Shown piece after piece: positions 1 to 12,856 of a stretch of 64,000 nt of DNA (position 1 is the stretch's first letter; every line of letters starts with the position of its first letter). The stretch is from Clusia tigrina (Eukaryota; Arthropoda; Insecta; Diptera; Clusiidae), in NCBI GenBank assembly GCA_920105625.2, contig OV050030.1:216178325-216242324 (forward strand). The letters are read 5' to 3'. A model generated the notes under the pieces. It searched no databases. It worked only from the letters and a program-made list of their open reading frames with translations, and was not told the origin of the DNA. The translations under genes and the position numbers were made by a program.

Positions 1-260
1 AATATGTACCTACATATAATTAACTGTCGGAGTGTCTTTTCTGGTTAGCAAAGAAACAAAAAAAGGGCAACGAAGGTGACAGTAATATCAGTTCGATTTT
101 GTAAGACCTAGAAACAAATTGTTTTTAAAGCGCAGCGCAAGTATGAGCGAATTGTTAAAAAAGACTTTGTTAATTTTGCATATAAAAAATAAAGTTTGAA
201 TTAAACAATAATTAAGTGCTAACAAAAGTTTGTTTATTCGTTTAAAATCGGGCTCAACAG
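1..260. other. Non-satellite flank at the edge of the array
   Basis: This stretch shares no recognisable segment with the 195-bp satellite; the first satellite-like bases are the 'tcatagctatgctaccc' string at about 261. It is AT-rich and holds an AATAAA string at about 187-192, but no convincing open reading frame: the only long frame here runs out of the satellite and is a chance frame. It could be the end of a degraded transposable element or unique chromosomal DNA. I do not recognise it. It matters as the junction between the array and other sequence. Confidence 0.7.
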
Positions 261-3200
261 TCATAGCTATGCTACCCTTGAGTCCCAAATCAAACACTGA
301 TGAAACTTGAAATGGCCCTAACTTCTATACGGTGCGTCCTATACCTATCAAAGTTTGCAACAATCAAATGCATCTAACTTTTTACTGGAGCGTCATAAAA
401 TCTTGAAATTTTGTGACAATAAAGTACTCGAGCCTCTTATCAATTTAAGATATAGCTCATAGCTATGCTACCCTTGAGTCCCAAATCAAAGACTGATAAT
501 ACTTCAAATGGCCCTAACTTCTATGCGGTGCATCCTATACCTATCAAAGCTGGCAACAATCAAATGCTTGTAACTTTTTACTGGAGCGTCATAAAACCTT
601 GAAATTTTGTGACAATAAATTACTCGAGCTTCTCGTCAATTTAAGCTATCGCTTATATCTATGCTACCCTTGAGTCCCAAATCAAACACTGATAAAACTT
701 CAAATTGCCCTAACTTCTGTACGGTGCGTCCTACTCCTATGAAACTTTTCAACATTCATATGCTTGTAAATTCTACCTGGAGAGTCATAAAGTCTTTAAA
801 TTTGGTGACAATAAAGCACTCGAGCCTCTTGTAAATTTAAGCTATCGCTCATAGCTATGCTACCCTTGAGTCCCAAATCAACCACTGCTAAAACTTCAAA
901 AGGTCCTAACTTCTATACCTATCAAAGTTTGCAACAATAAAATGCTTGCAACTTTTTACTGGAGCGTCATAAAATCTTGAAATTTGGTGACAATAAAGTA
1001 ATCAAGCCTCATCAATTTAAGCTATGGCTCATAGCTATGCTACCCTTGAGTCCCATATCAAACACTGATGAAACTTCAAATGGCCCTAACTTCTATACGG
1101 TGCGTCCTACACCTATCAAACTTTTCAACATTCAAATGCTTGCAACTTTTTACTGGAGCATAATAGAAACTTGAAATTTTGTGACAATAAAGAACTCGAG
1201 CCTCTTATCAATTTAAGATATCGCTCATAGCTACGCTACCCTTGAGTCCCAAATCAAAAACTGATAAAACTTCAAATTGCCCTAACTTCTTTACGGTGCG
1301 TCCTACTCCTATCAAACTTTTCAACATTCAAATGCTTGTAACTTCCAACTGGAGAGTCATAAAGTCTTGAAATTTTGTGACAATAAAGTACTCGAGCCTC
1401 TTGAAAATTTAAGCTATCGCTCATAGCTATGCTACCCTTGAGTCCCAAATGAACCATTGCTAAAACTTCAAAAGGTCCTAACTTCTATACCTATCAAAGT
1501 TTGCAACAATCAAATGCTTGTAACTTTTTACTGGAGCGTCACAAAACCTTGAAATTTGGTGACAATAAAGTACTCGAGCCTCATCAATTTAAGCTATCGC
1601 TCATAGCTATGCTACCCCTGAGTCCCAAATCAAATACTGATGAAACTTCAAATGGCCCTAACTTCTATACGGTGCGTCCTACACCTATCAAACTTTTCAA
1701 CATTCAAATGCTTGTAATTTCTTACTGGATAGTCATAAAATCTGGAAATTTTGTGACAACAAAGTTCTCGAGCCTCTTGTCAATTTAAGCTTTCGCTCAT
1801 AGCTATGCTACCCATGAGTCCCAAATGAATCACTGATAAAACTTCAAATGTCCCTAACTTCTATACGGTGCATCCTATACCAATCCAATTTTGCAACATT
1901 CAAATGCTTGTAACTTTTTAGTGGAGCGTCATAAAATCTTGAAATTTGGGACAATAAAGTACTCGAGCCTCTTATCAATTTAAGATATCGCTTATAGCTA
2001 TGCTTCCCTTGAGTCCCAAATCAAACACTGATAAAACCTTACTTGGCCCTAACTTCTATACGGTGCGTCTTACACCTATCAAAGTTTGCAACAATCAAAT
2101 GCTTGCAACTTTTTACTGGAGCGTCATAAAATGTTGAAATTTTGTGACAATAAAGTGCTCGAGCCTCTTGTCAATTTAAGCTATCACTCATAGCTATGCT
2201 ACCCTTGAGTCCCAAATCAAACTCTGATAAAACTTCAAATTGCCCTAACTTCTATACGGTGCGTCTGACACCTAGCAAACTTTTCAACATTCAAATGCTT
2301 GTAACTTCTTACTGGAGAGTCAAAAATCTGGAAATTTTGTGACAATAAAGTACTCGAGCCTCTTGTAAATTTAAGCTATCGCTCATAGCTATGCTACCCT
2401 TGAGTCCCAAATCAAACACTGATAAACTTCAAATGGCCCTAACTTTTATGCGGTGGGTCATATACCTATCAAAGTTGGCAACAATCAAATGCTTGTAACT
2501 TTTTACTGGAGCGTCATAAAACCTTGACATTTTGTGACAATAAATTACTCGAGCTTCTCGTCAAATTAAGCTATCGCTTATATTTATGCTACCCTTGAGT
2601 CCCAAATCAAACACTGATAAAACTTCAAATTGCCCTAACTTCTTTACGGTGCGTCCTACTCCTATCAAACTTTTCAACATTCAAATGCTTGTAACTTCTT
2701 ACTGGATAGTCATAAAATCTGGAAATTTTGTGACAACAAAGTACTCGAGACTCTTGTCAATTTAAGCTTTCGCTCATAGCTATGCTACCCATGAGTCCCA
2801 AATGAATCACTGATAAACCTTCAAATGTCCCTAACTTCTATACGGTGCATCCTATACCAATCCAATTTTGCAACATTCAAATGCTTGTAACTTTTTACTG
2901 GAGCGTCATAAAATCTTGAATAAAGTACTCGAGCCTCTTATCAATTTAAGATATCGCTCACAGCTATGCTACCCTTGAGTCCCAAATCAAACACTGATAA
3001 AATCTTAATTGGCCCTAACTTCTATACGGTGCGTCTTACACCTATCAAAGTTTGCAACAATGAAATGCTTGCAACTTTTTACTGGAGTGTCATAAATTCT
3101 TGAAATTTTGTGACAATAAAGTGCTCGAGCCTCTTGTCAATTTAAGCTATCACTCATAGCTATGCCACCCTTGAGTCCCAAATGAACCACTGCTAAAACT

Positions 3201-4310
3201 TCAGAAGGTCCTAACTTCTATACCTATCAAAGTTTGCAACAATCAAATGCTTGTAACTTTTTACTGGAGCGTCATAAAGTCTTGAAATTTGGTGACAATA
3301 AAGTACTGGAACCTCTTATCAATTTAAGCTATCGCTCATAGCTATGCTACCCTGGAGTCCCAAATCAAACACTAATAAAAGTTCAAATGGCCCTAACTTC
3401 TATACGGTGCGTCCTATACCTATCAAAGTTTGCAACAATCAAATGCTTGTAACTTTTTACTGGAGCGTCACAAAACCTTGAAATTTGGTGACAATAAAGT
3501 ACTCGAGCCTCATCAATTTAAGCTATCGCTCATAGCTATGCTTGAGTCCCAAATCAAATACTGATAATACTTCAAATGGACCTAACTTCTATGCGGTGCG
3601 TCCTATTCCTATCAAAGTTGGCAACAATAAAATGCTTTGAACTTTTTACTGGAGCGTCATAAAACCTTGAAATTTTGTCACAATAAATTACTCCAGCCTC
3701 TCATCAATTTAAGCTATCGCTCATAGCTATGCCACCCTTGAGTCCCAAATCAAACACTGATAAAACTTCAAATGGCCCTAATTTCTATACGGTGCATCCT
3801 ATACCAATCAAATTTTGTAACATTCAAATGCTTGTAACGTTTTACTGGAGCGTCATAAAATCTTGAAATTTTGTGACAATAAATTACTCGAGCCTCTTGT
3901 CAATTTAAGCTATTGTTCATAGCTATGCTACCCATGAGTCCCAAATCAATCACTGATAAAACTTCAAATGTCCCTAACTTCTATACGGTGCATCCAATAC
4001 CAATCAAATTTTGTAACATTCAAATGCTTGTAACTTTTTACTGGAGCGTCATAAAATCTTGAAATTTTGTGACAATAAAGTACTTGAGCCTCTTATCAAT
4101 TTAAGATATTTCGCTCAAAGCTATGCTACCCTTGAGTCCCAAATCAAACACTGATAAACTTCAAATGACCCTAACTTCTATACGGTGCGTCCTACACCTA
4201 TCAAAGTTTGCAACAATCAAATGCTTGTAACTTTTTACTGGAGCGTCATAAAATCTTGAAATTTGGCGACAATAAAGTACTCGAGCCTTTTATCAATTTA
4301 AATTATCGAT

Positions 4311-4505
4311 CATAGCTATGCTACCCTTGAGTCCCAAATCAAACACTGATAAACTTCAAATGACTCTAACTTCTATACGGTGCGTCCTACACCTATCAAA
4401 GTTTGCAACAATCAAATGCTTGTAACTTTTTACTGGAGCGTCATAAAATCTTGAAATTTGGCGACAATAAAGTACTCGAGCCTCTTATCAATTTAAATTA
4501 TCGAT
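4311..4505 (+). repeat. Representative satellite monomer
   Basis: One full unit counted from one catagctatg palindrome to the base before the next. It contains the perfect 10-bp palindrome CATAGCTATG at its start and an AGTACT/CTCGAG pair of overlapping palindromes two thirds of the way along. Neighbouring units at 4506-4701 and 4702-4897 share private variants with it ('ggcgacaataaag', 'aattatcgatcatag'), showing very local amplification of single monomers. Confidence 0.9.
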
Positions 4506-5689
4506 CATAGCTATGCTACCCTTGAGTCCCAAATCAAACACTGATAAAACTTTAAATGGCCCTTACTTCTACACGGGGCGTCCTACACCTATCAAAGTTT
4601 GCAACAATCAAATGCTTGTAACTTTTTACTGGAGCGTCATAAAATCTTTAAATTTGGCGACAATAAAGTACTCGAGCCTCTTATCAATTTAAATTATCGA
4701 TCATAGCTATGCTACCCTTGAGTCCCAAATCAAACACGGATAAAACTTTAAATGGCCCTTACTTCTATACGGTGCGTCTTACACCTATCAAAGTTTGCAA
4801 CAATCAAATGCTTGTAACATTTTACTGGAGCGTCATAAAGTCTTGAAATTTGGTGACAATAAAGTACTCGAGCCTCTTATCAATTTAAGCTATGGCTCAT
4901 AGCTATGCTACCCTTGAGTCCCAAATAAAACACTGATAAAACTTTAAATGGCCCTAACTTCTATACGGTGCGTCTTACACCTATCAAAGTTTGCAACAAT
5001 CAAATGCTTGTAACTTTTTACTGGAGCGTCAATAAACCTTGAAATTTGGTGACAATAAATTACTCGAACCTCTTATCAATTTAAGCTATGGCTCATAGCT
5101 ATGCTACCCTTGAGTCCCAAATAAAACACTGATAAAGCTTTAAATGGCCCTAACTTCTATACGGTGCGTCTTACACCTATCAAAGTTTGCAACAATCAAA
5201 TGCTTGCAACTTTTTACTGGAGCTTAATAAAAGCTTGAAATTTTGTGACAATAAAGTACTCGAGCCTTTTATCAATTTAAACTATCGCTCATAGCTATGC
5301 TACCCTTGAGTCCCAAATCAAACACTGATAAAACTTCAAATGGCCCTAACTTCTATAAGGTGCATCCTGTACCAATCAAATTTTGCAACATTCAAATGCT
5401 TGTAACTTTTTACTGGAGCGTCATAAAACCTTGAAATTTTGTGACAATAAATTACTCGAGCCTCGAGTCAATTTAAGCTATCGCTCATAGCTATGCCACC
5501 CTTGAGTCCCAAATAAAACACTGATAAAACTTTAAATAGCCCTAACTTTTATACGGTGCGTCTTACACCTATCAAAGTTTGCAACAATCAAATGCTTGCA
5601 ACATTTTACTGGAGCGTCAAAAAATCTTGAAATTTTGTGACAATAAAGTACTCGAGCCTCTTATAAGATATCGCTCATAGCTATGCTAC

Positions 5690-8620
5690 CCTTGAGTCCC
5701 AAATAAAACACTGATAAAACTTTAAATGGCCCTAACTTTTATACGGTGCGTCTTAAACTTATCAAAGTTTGCAAGAATCAAATGCTTGCAACTTTTTACT
5801 GGAGCGTAATAAAAAATTAAATTTTGTGACATTAAAGTACTCGAGCCTCTTATCAATTTAAGATATCGCTCATAGCTATGCTACCCTTGAGTCCCAAATC
5901 AAACACTGAAAAAACTTTAAATGGTCCTTACTTCTATACGGTGCGTCTTACACCTATCAAAGGTTGCAACAATCAAATGCTTGCAACTTTTTACTGGAGC
6001 GTAATAAAACCTTGAAATTTTGTGACATTAAAGTACTCGAGCCTCTTATCAATTTAAGATATCGCTCATAGCTATGCCACCCTTGAGTCCCAAATCAAAC
6101 ACTGATAAAACTTCAAATGGCCCTAACGGTGCATACTATACCAATCAAATTTTGCAAACATTCAAATGCTAGTAAATTTTTACTGGAGCGTCAAAAAATC
6201 TTGAAATTCTGTGACAATAAAGTACTCGAGCCTCTTATAAGATATCGTTCATAGCTATGCTACCCTTGAGTCCCAAATAAAACACTGATAAAACTTTAAA
6301 TGGCCCTAACTTCTATACGGTGCGTCTTACACCTATCAAAGTTTGCAACAATCAAATGCTTGCAACTTTTTACTGGAGCGTAATAAAAGCTTGAAATTTT
6401 GTGACAATAAAGTACTCGAGCCTTCTATCAATTTAAACTATCGCTCATAGCTATGCTACCCTTGAGTCCTAAATCAAACACTGATAAAACTTCAAATGGC
6501 CCTAACTTCTATAAGGTGCATCCTGTACCAATCAAATTTTGCAACATTCAAATGCTTGTAACTTTTTACTGGAGCGTCATAAAACCTTGAAATTTTGTGA
6601 CAATAAATTACTCGAGCCTCTCGTCAATTTAAGCTATCGCTCATAGCTATGCACCCTTGAGTCCCAAATCAAACACTGAAAACTTCAAATGGCCGTAACT
6701 TCTATACGGTGCGTCCTATACCTATCAAAATTTCCAACATTAATATGCTAGTAACTTTTAACTGGAGCGTCAAAAAACCTTGAAATTTTGTGACAATAAA
6801 GTACTCGTGCCACTTATCAATTTAAGCTATCGCTCATAACTATGCTACCCTTGAGTCCCAACTCAAACACTGATAAACTTCGAATGGCCCTAACTTCTAT
6901 ACGGTGCGTCCCACACCTATCAAACTTTTCACCATTCAAATGCTTGTAACTTCTTACTGGAGAGTCATAAAATCTTGAAATTTTGTGAAAATAAAATACT
7001 CGAGCCTCTTGTAAATTGAAGCTATCACTCATAGCTATGCTACAATTGAGTCCCAAATCAAACACTGATATAACTTCAATTGGCCCTAACTTCTATACGG
7101 TGCGTCCTATACCTATCAAAGTTTTCAACAATCAAATGCTTGTAAATTTTTACTGGAGCGTCATAAAATCTTGAAATTTGGTGACAATAAAGTACTCGAG
7201 CCTCTTATCAATTTAAGCTATGGCTCATAGCTATGCTACCCTTGAGTCCCAAATCAAACACTGATAAACTTCAAATGGCCCTAACTTCCATACGATGCGT
7301 CCTACACCTATCAAAGTTTGCAACAATCAAAAGCTGGCAACTTTTTACTGGAGCGTCATAAAACCTTGAAATTTTGTGACAATAAAGTACTCGCGCCTCA
7401 TCAATTTAAGCTATCGCTCATAGCTATGCTACCCTTGAGTTCCAAATAAAACAATGATAAAACTTCAAATGGCCCTAACTTCTATATGGTGCGTCCTATA
7501 CCTATCAAAGATTGCAACAATCAAATGCTTGTAACTTTTTACTGGAGCTTAATAAAATCTTGAAAATTAGTGGCAATAAAGTACTCGAGCCTCTTGTCAA
7601 TTTAAGCTATCGCCCATAGCTATGCTACCCTTGAGTCCCAAATCAAAGACTGATAATACTTCAAATGGCCCTAACTTCTTTGCGGTGCATCCTATACCAA
7701 TCAAATTTTGCAACATTCAAATGCTTGTAACTTTTTACTGGAGCGTCAAAAAATCTTGAAATTTTGTGACAATAAAGTACTCGAGCCTCTTATAAGATAT
7801 CGCTCATAGCTATGCTACCCTTGAGTCCCAAATAAAACACTGATAAAACTTTAAATAGCCCTAACTTGTATACGGTGCGTCTTACACCTATCAAAGTTTG
7901 CAACAATCAAATGCTTGCAACTTTTTACTGGAGCGTAATAAAAAATTGAAATCTTGTGACATTAAAGTACTCGAGCCTCTTATAATATATCGCTCATAGC
8001 TATGCTACCCTTGAGTCCCAAATAAAACACTGATAAAACTTTAAATGGCCCTAACTTTTATACGGTGCGTCTTAAACTTATCAAAGTTTGCAAGAATCAA
8101 ATGCTTGCAACTTTTTACTGGAGCGTAATAAAAAATTAAATTTTGTGACATTAAAGTACTCGAGCCTCTTATCAATTTAAGATATCGCTCATAGCTATGC
8201 TACCCTTGAGTCACAAATCAAACACTGAAAAAACTTTAAATGGTCCTTACTTCTATACGGTGCGTCTTACACCTATCAAAGGTTGCAACAATCAAATGCT
8301 TGCAACTTTTTACTGGAGCGTAATAAAACCTTGAAATTTTGTGACATTAAAGTACTCGAGCCTCTTATCAATTTAAGATATCGCTCATAGCTATGCCACC
8401 CTTGAGTCCCAAATCAAACACTGATAAAACTTCAAATGGCCCTAACGGTGCATACTATACCAATCAAATTTTGCAAACATTCAAATGCTTGTAAATTTTT
8501 ACTGGAGCGTCAAAAAATCTTGAAATTCTGTGACAATAAAGTACTCGAGCCTCTTATAAGATATCGTTCATAGCTATGCTACCCTTGAGTCCCAAATAAA
8601 ACACTGATAAAACTTTAAAT
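5690..8620 (+). repeat. Dispersed block repeat in the array, offset about 2.3 kb
   Basis: A run of about three monomers with private variants recurs. The 'gcgtcttaaacttatc' plus 'gcaagaatc' variant at about 5748-5775 reappears at about 8067-8094, an offset of 2319 bp. The monomers following each copy share the same peculiar 'cctaacggtgcatactatacc' shortened unit (about 6122 and 8442), which lacks 'ttctata'. This is a higher-order duplication of about 12 monomers that has since drifted by small indels. Confidence 0.75.
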
Positions 8621-11290
8621 GGCCCTAACTTTTATACGGTGCGTCTTACACTTATCAAAGTTTGCAAGAATCAAATGCTTGCAACTTTTTACTGGAGCGT
8701 AATAAAAAATTGAAATTTTGTGACATTAAAGTACTCGAGCCTCTTATCAATTTAAGATATCGCTCATAGCTATGCTACCCTTGACTCCCAAATCAAACAC
8801 TGATAAAATTTCAAATGGCCCTAACTTCTTTACGGTGCGTCCTACACCTATCAAACTTTGCAACATTCAAAGGATTGTAACTTTTGACTGGAGCGTCATA
8901 AAACCTTGAAGTTTTGTGACAATAAGGAACTCGTGCCTCTTTTCAATTAAAGTTGTCGCTCATAGCTATGCTACCCCTGAGTCCCAAATCAAACACTGAT
9001 AAATCTTCAAATTGCCCTAACTTCTATACGGTGCGTCCTATACCTATCAAACTTTTCAACATTCAAATGCTTGTAATTTTTTACTGGAGAGTCATAAAAT
9101 CTTGAAATTTTGTGACAATAAAGTACTCGAGCCTCTTGTGAATTTAAACTATCGCTCATAACTATGCTACCCTTGAGTCCCAAATCAAAGACTGTTAATA
9201 CTCCAAATGGCCCTAACTTCTATGCGGTGCATCCTATACCTATCAAAGTTAGCAACAATCAAATGCTTGTAACTTTTTACTGGAGCGTCATAAAACCTTG
9301 AAATTTTGTGACAATAAATTACTCGAGACTCTCGTCAATTTAAGCTATCGCTCATAGCTATGCCACCCTTGAGTCCCAAGTCAAACACTGATAAAACTTC
9401 AAATGGCCCTAACTTCTTTACGGTGCATCCTATACCAATCAAATTTTGCAACATTCAAATGCTTGTAACTTTTTACTGGAGCGTCATAAAATCTTGAAAT
9501 TTTGCGACAATAAAGTACTCGGGCCTCTTATCAATTTAAATTATCGATCATAGCTATGCTACCCTTGAGTCCCAAATCAAACACTGATAAAACTTCAAAT
9601 GGCCCTAACTTATATACGGTGCGTCCTATATCTATCAAAGTTTGCAACAATCAAATGCTTGTAACTTTTTACTGAAGCGTCATAAAGTCCTGAAATTTGG
9701 TGACAATAAAGTACTCGAGCCTCTTATCAATTTAAGCTATGGCTCATAGCTATGCCACCCTTGAGTCCCAAATCAAACACTGATAAAACTTCAAATGGCC
9801 CTAACGGTGCATCCTATACCAATCAAATTTTGCAACATTCAAATGCTTGTAACTTTTTACTGGAGCGTCATAAAACCTTGAAATTTGGTGACAATAAATT
9901 ACTCGAACCTCATAACTATGCTACCCTTGAGTCCCAAATCAAACACTGAAAATACTCCAAATGGCCCTAACTTCTATGCGGTGCGTCCTATACTTATCAA
10001 AGTTGGCAACAATCAAATGCTTGTAACTTTTTACTGGAGCGTCATAAAACCTTGAAATTTTGTGACAATAAATTACTCGAACCTCATAACTATGCTACCC
10101 TTGAGTCCCAAATCAAACACTGATAAAACTTTAAATGGCCCTAACTTCTATATGGTGCGTCATACACCTATCAAAGTTTGCAACAATCAAATGCTTGCAA
10201 CTTTTTACTGGAGCGTAATAAAAACTTGAAATTTTGTGACAATAAAGTAATCGAGCCTCTTATCAATTTAAACTATCGCTCATAGCTATGCTACCCTTGA
10301 GTCCCAAATCAAAGACTGATAATACTTCAAATGGCCCTAACTTTTATGCGGTGCCGTCCTATCACTATCAAAGTTGGCAACAATCAAATGTTTGTAACTT
10401 TTTACTGGAGCATCATAAAACCTTGAAATTTTGTGACAATAAATTACTCGAGCCTCTCGTCAATTTAAGCTATCGCTCATAGCTATGCTACCCTTGAGTC
10501 CCAAATCAAAGACTGATAATACTTCAAAAGGCCTTAACTTCTATGCGGTGCGTCCTATACCTATCAAAGTTGGCAACAATCAAATTCTTCTAACTTTTTA
10601 ATGAAGCGTCATAAAACCTTGAAATTTTGTGACAATAAATTACTCGAGCCTCTCGTTATTTTAAACTATCGCTCATAGCTATGCCACCCTTGAGTACCAA
10701 ATCAAACACTGATAAAACTTCAAATGGCCCTAACTTCTATACGGTGCATCCTATACCAATCAAATTTTGCAACATTCAAATGCTTGTAACTTTTTACTGG
10801 AGCGTCATAAAATCGTGAAATTTTGTGTGAATAAAGTACTCGAGCCACTTATCAATTTAAGATATCGCTCATAGCTATGCTACCCTTGAGTCCCAAAACA
10901 AACACTGATAAAACTTTAAATGGCCCTAACTTCTATATGGTGCGTCTTACACCTATCAAAGTTTGCAACAATCAAATGCTTGCAACTTTTTACTGGAGCG
11001 TAATAAAAACTTGAAATTTTGTGACAATAAAGTAATCGAGCCTCTTATCAATTTAAACTATCGCTCATAGCTATGCTACCCTTGAGTCCCAAATCAAACA
11101 CTGATAAAATTTCAAATGGCCCTAACTACTATACGGTGCGTCCTATACCTATCAAAGTTTGCAACAATCAAATGCTTGTAACTTTTTACTGGAGCGTCAT
11201 AAAATCTTGAAATTTTGTGACAATAAAGTACTCGAGCCTCTTGTCAATTTAAGCTATGACTCATAGCTATGCTACCCTTGAGTCCCAAAT

Positions 11291-12856
11291 CAAACACTGA
11301 TAAAACTTCAAATTGTCCTAACTTCTATACGGTGCGTCCTACACCTATCAAACTTTTCAACATTCAAATGCTTGTAACTTTTTACTGGAGCGTCATAAAA
11401 CCTTAAAATTTGGTGACAATAAGTTACTCGAACCTCTTATCAATTTAAGCTATGGCTCATAGCTATGCTACCCTTGAGTCCCAAATCAAACACTGAGAAA
11501 ACTTCAAATTGCCCTAACTTCTATACGGTGCGTCCTACACCTAACAAACTTTTCAACATTCAAATGCGTCTAATTTCTTACTGGAGAGTCATAAAATCTT
11601 GAAATTTTGTGACAGTAAAGTACTCGAGCCTCTTGTCAATTTAAGCTATCGCTCATAACTATGCTACCCTTGAGTCCCAAATCAAAGACTGATAATACTC
11701 CAAATGGCCCTAACTTCTATGCGGTGCGTCCTATCACTATCAAAGTTGGCAACAAACAAATGCTTGTAACTTTTTACTGGAGCGTCATAAAACCTTGAAA
11801 TTTTGTGACAATAAATTACTCGAGCCTCTCGTCAATTTAAGCTATCGCTCATAGCTATGCCACCCTTGAGTCCCAAATCAAACACTGATAAAACTTCAAA
11901 TGGCCCTAACTTCTATACGGTGCATCCTATACCAATCTAATTTTGCAACATTCAAATGCTTGTAACTTTTTACTGGAGCGTCTAAAATCTTGAAATTTTG
12001 TGGCAATAAAGTACTCGAGCCACTTATCAATTTAAGATATCGCTCATAGCTATGCTACCCTTGAGTCCCATATCAAACACTGATAAAACTTCAAATTGTC
12101 CTAACTTCTATACGGTGCGTCCTACACCTATCAAACTTTTCAACATTCAAATGCTTGTAACTTTTTACTGGAGCGTCATAAAACCTTAAAATTTGGTGAC
12201 AATAAGTTACTCGAACCTCTTATCAATTTAAGCTATGGCTCATAGCTATGCTACCCTTGAGTCCCAAATCAAACACTGAGAAAACTTCAAATTGCCCTAA
12301 CTTCTATACGGTGCGTCCTACACCTAACAAACTTTTCAACATTCAAATGCGTCTAATTTCTTACTGGAGAGTCATAAAATCTTGAAATTTTGTGACAGTA
12401 AAGTACTCGAGCCTCTTGTCAATTTAAGCTATCGCTCATAACTATGCTACCCTTGAGTCCCAAATCAAAGACTGATAATACTCCAAATGGCCCTAACTTC
12501 TATGCGGTGCGTCCTATCACTATCAAAGTTGGCAACAAACAAATGCTTGTAACTTTTTACTGGAGCGTCATAAAACCTTGAAATTTTGTGACAATAAATT
12601 ACTCGAGCCTCTCGTCAATTTAAGCTATCGCTCATAGCTATGCCACCCTTGAGTCCCAAATCAAACACTGATAAAACTTCAAATGGCCCTAACTTCTATA
12701 CGGTGCATCCTATACCAATCTAATTTTGCAACATTCAAATGCTTGTAACTTTTTACTGGAGCGTCTAAAATCTTGAAATTTTGTGGCAATAAAGTACTCG
12801 AGCCACTTATCAATTTAAGATATCGCTCATAGCTATGCTACCCTTGAGTCCCATAT
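11291..12856 (+). repeat. Perfect 783-bp tandem duplication (4 monomers x 2)
   Basis: Positions 11291-12073 and 12074-12856 read identically in a base-by-base comparison by eye. This includes private variants such as 'gcgtctaatttc', 'caacaaacaaatg', 'caatctaattttgc' and the shortened 'gagcgtctaaaatc'. The unit is four monomers, each of a different subtype. The identity implies a very recent unequal exchange, or an assembly duplication. Confidence 0.9.

Noticed and set aside
1..260. Remnant of an LTR because of AT-rich sequence with an AATAAA
   Set aside because: No similarity to the LTR in this window and no terminal motif or partner repeat; left as unassigned flank.
88..297. Minus-strand frame of 69 codons crossing the array edge
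   Set aside because: Half lies in satellite and half in low-complexity AT-rich flank; no protein-like features.
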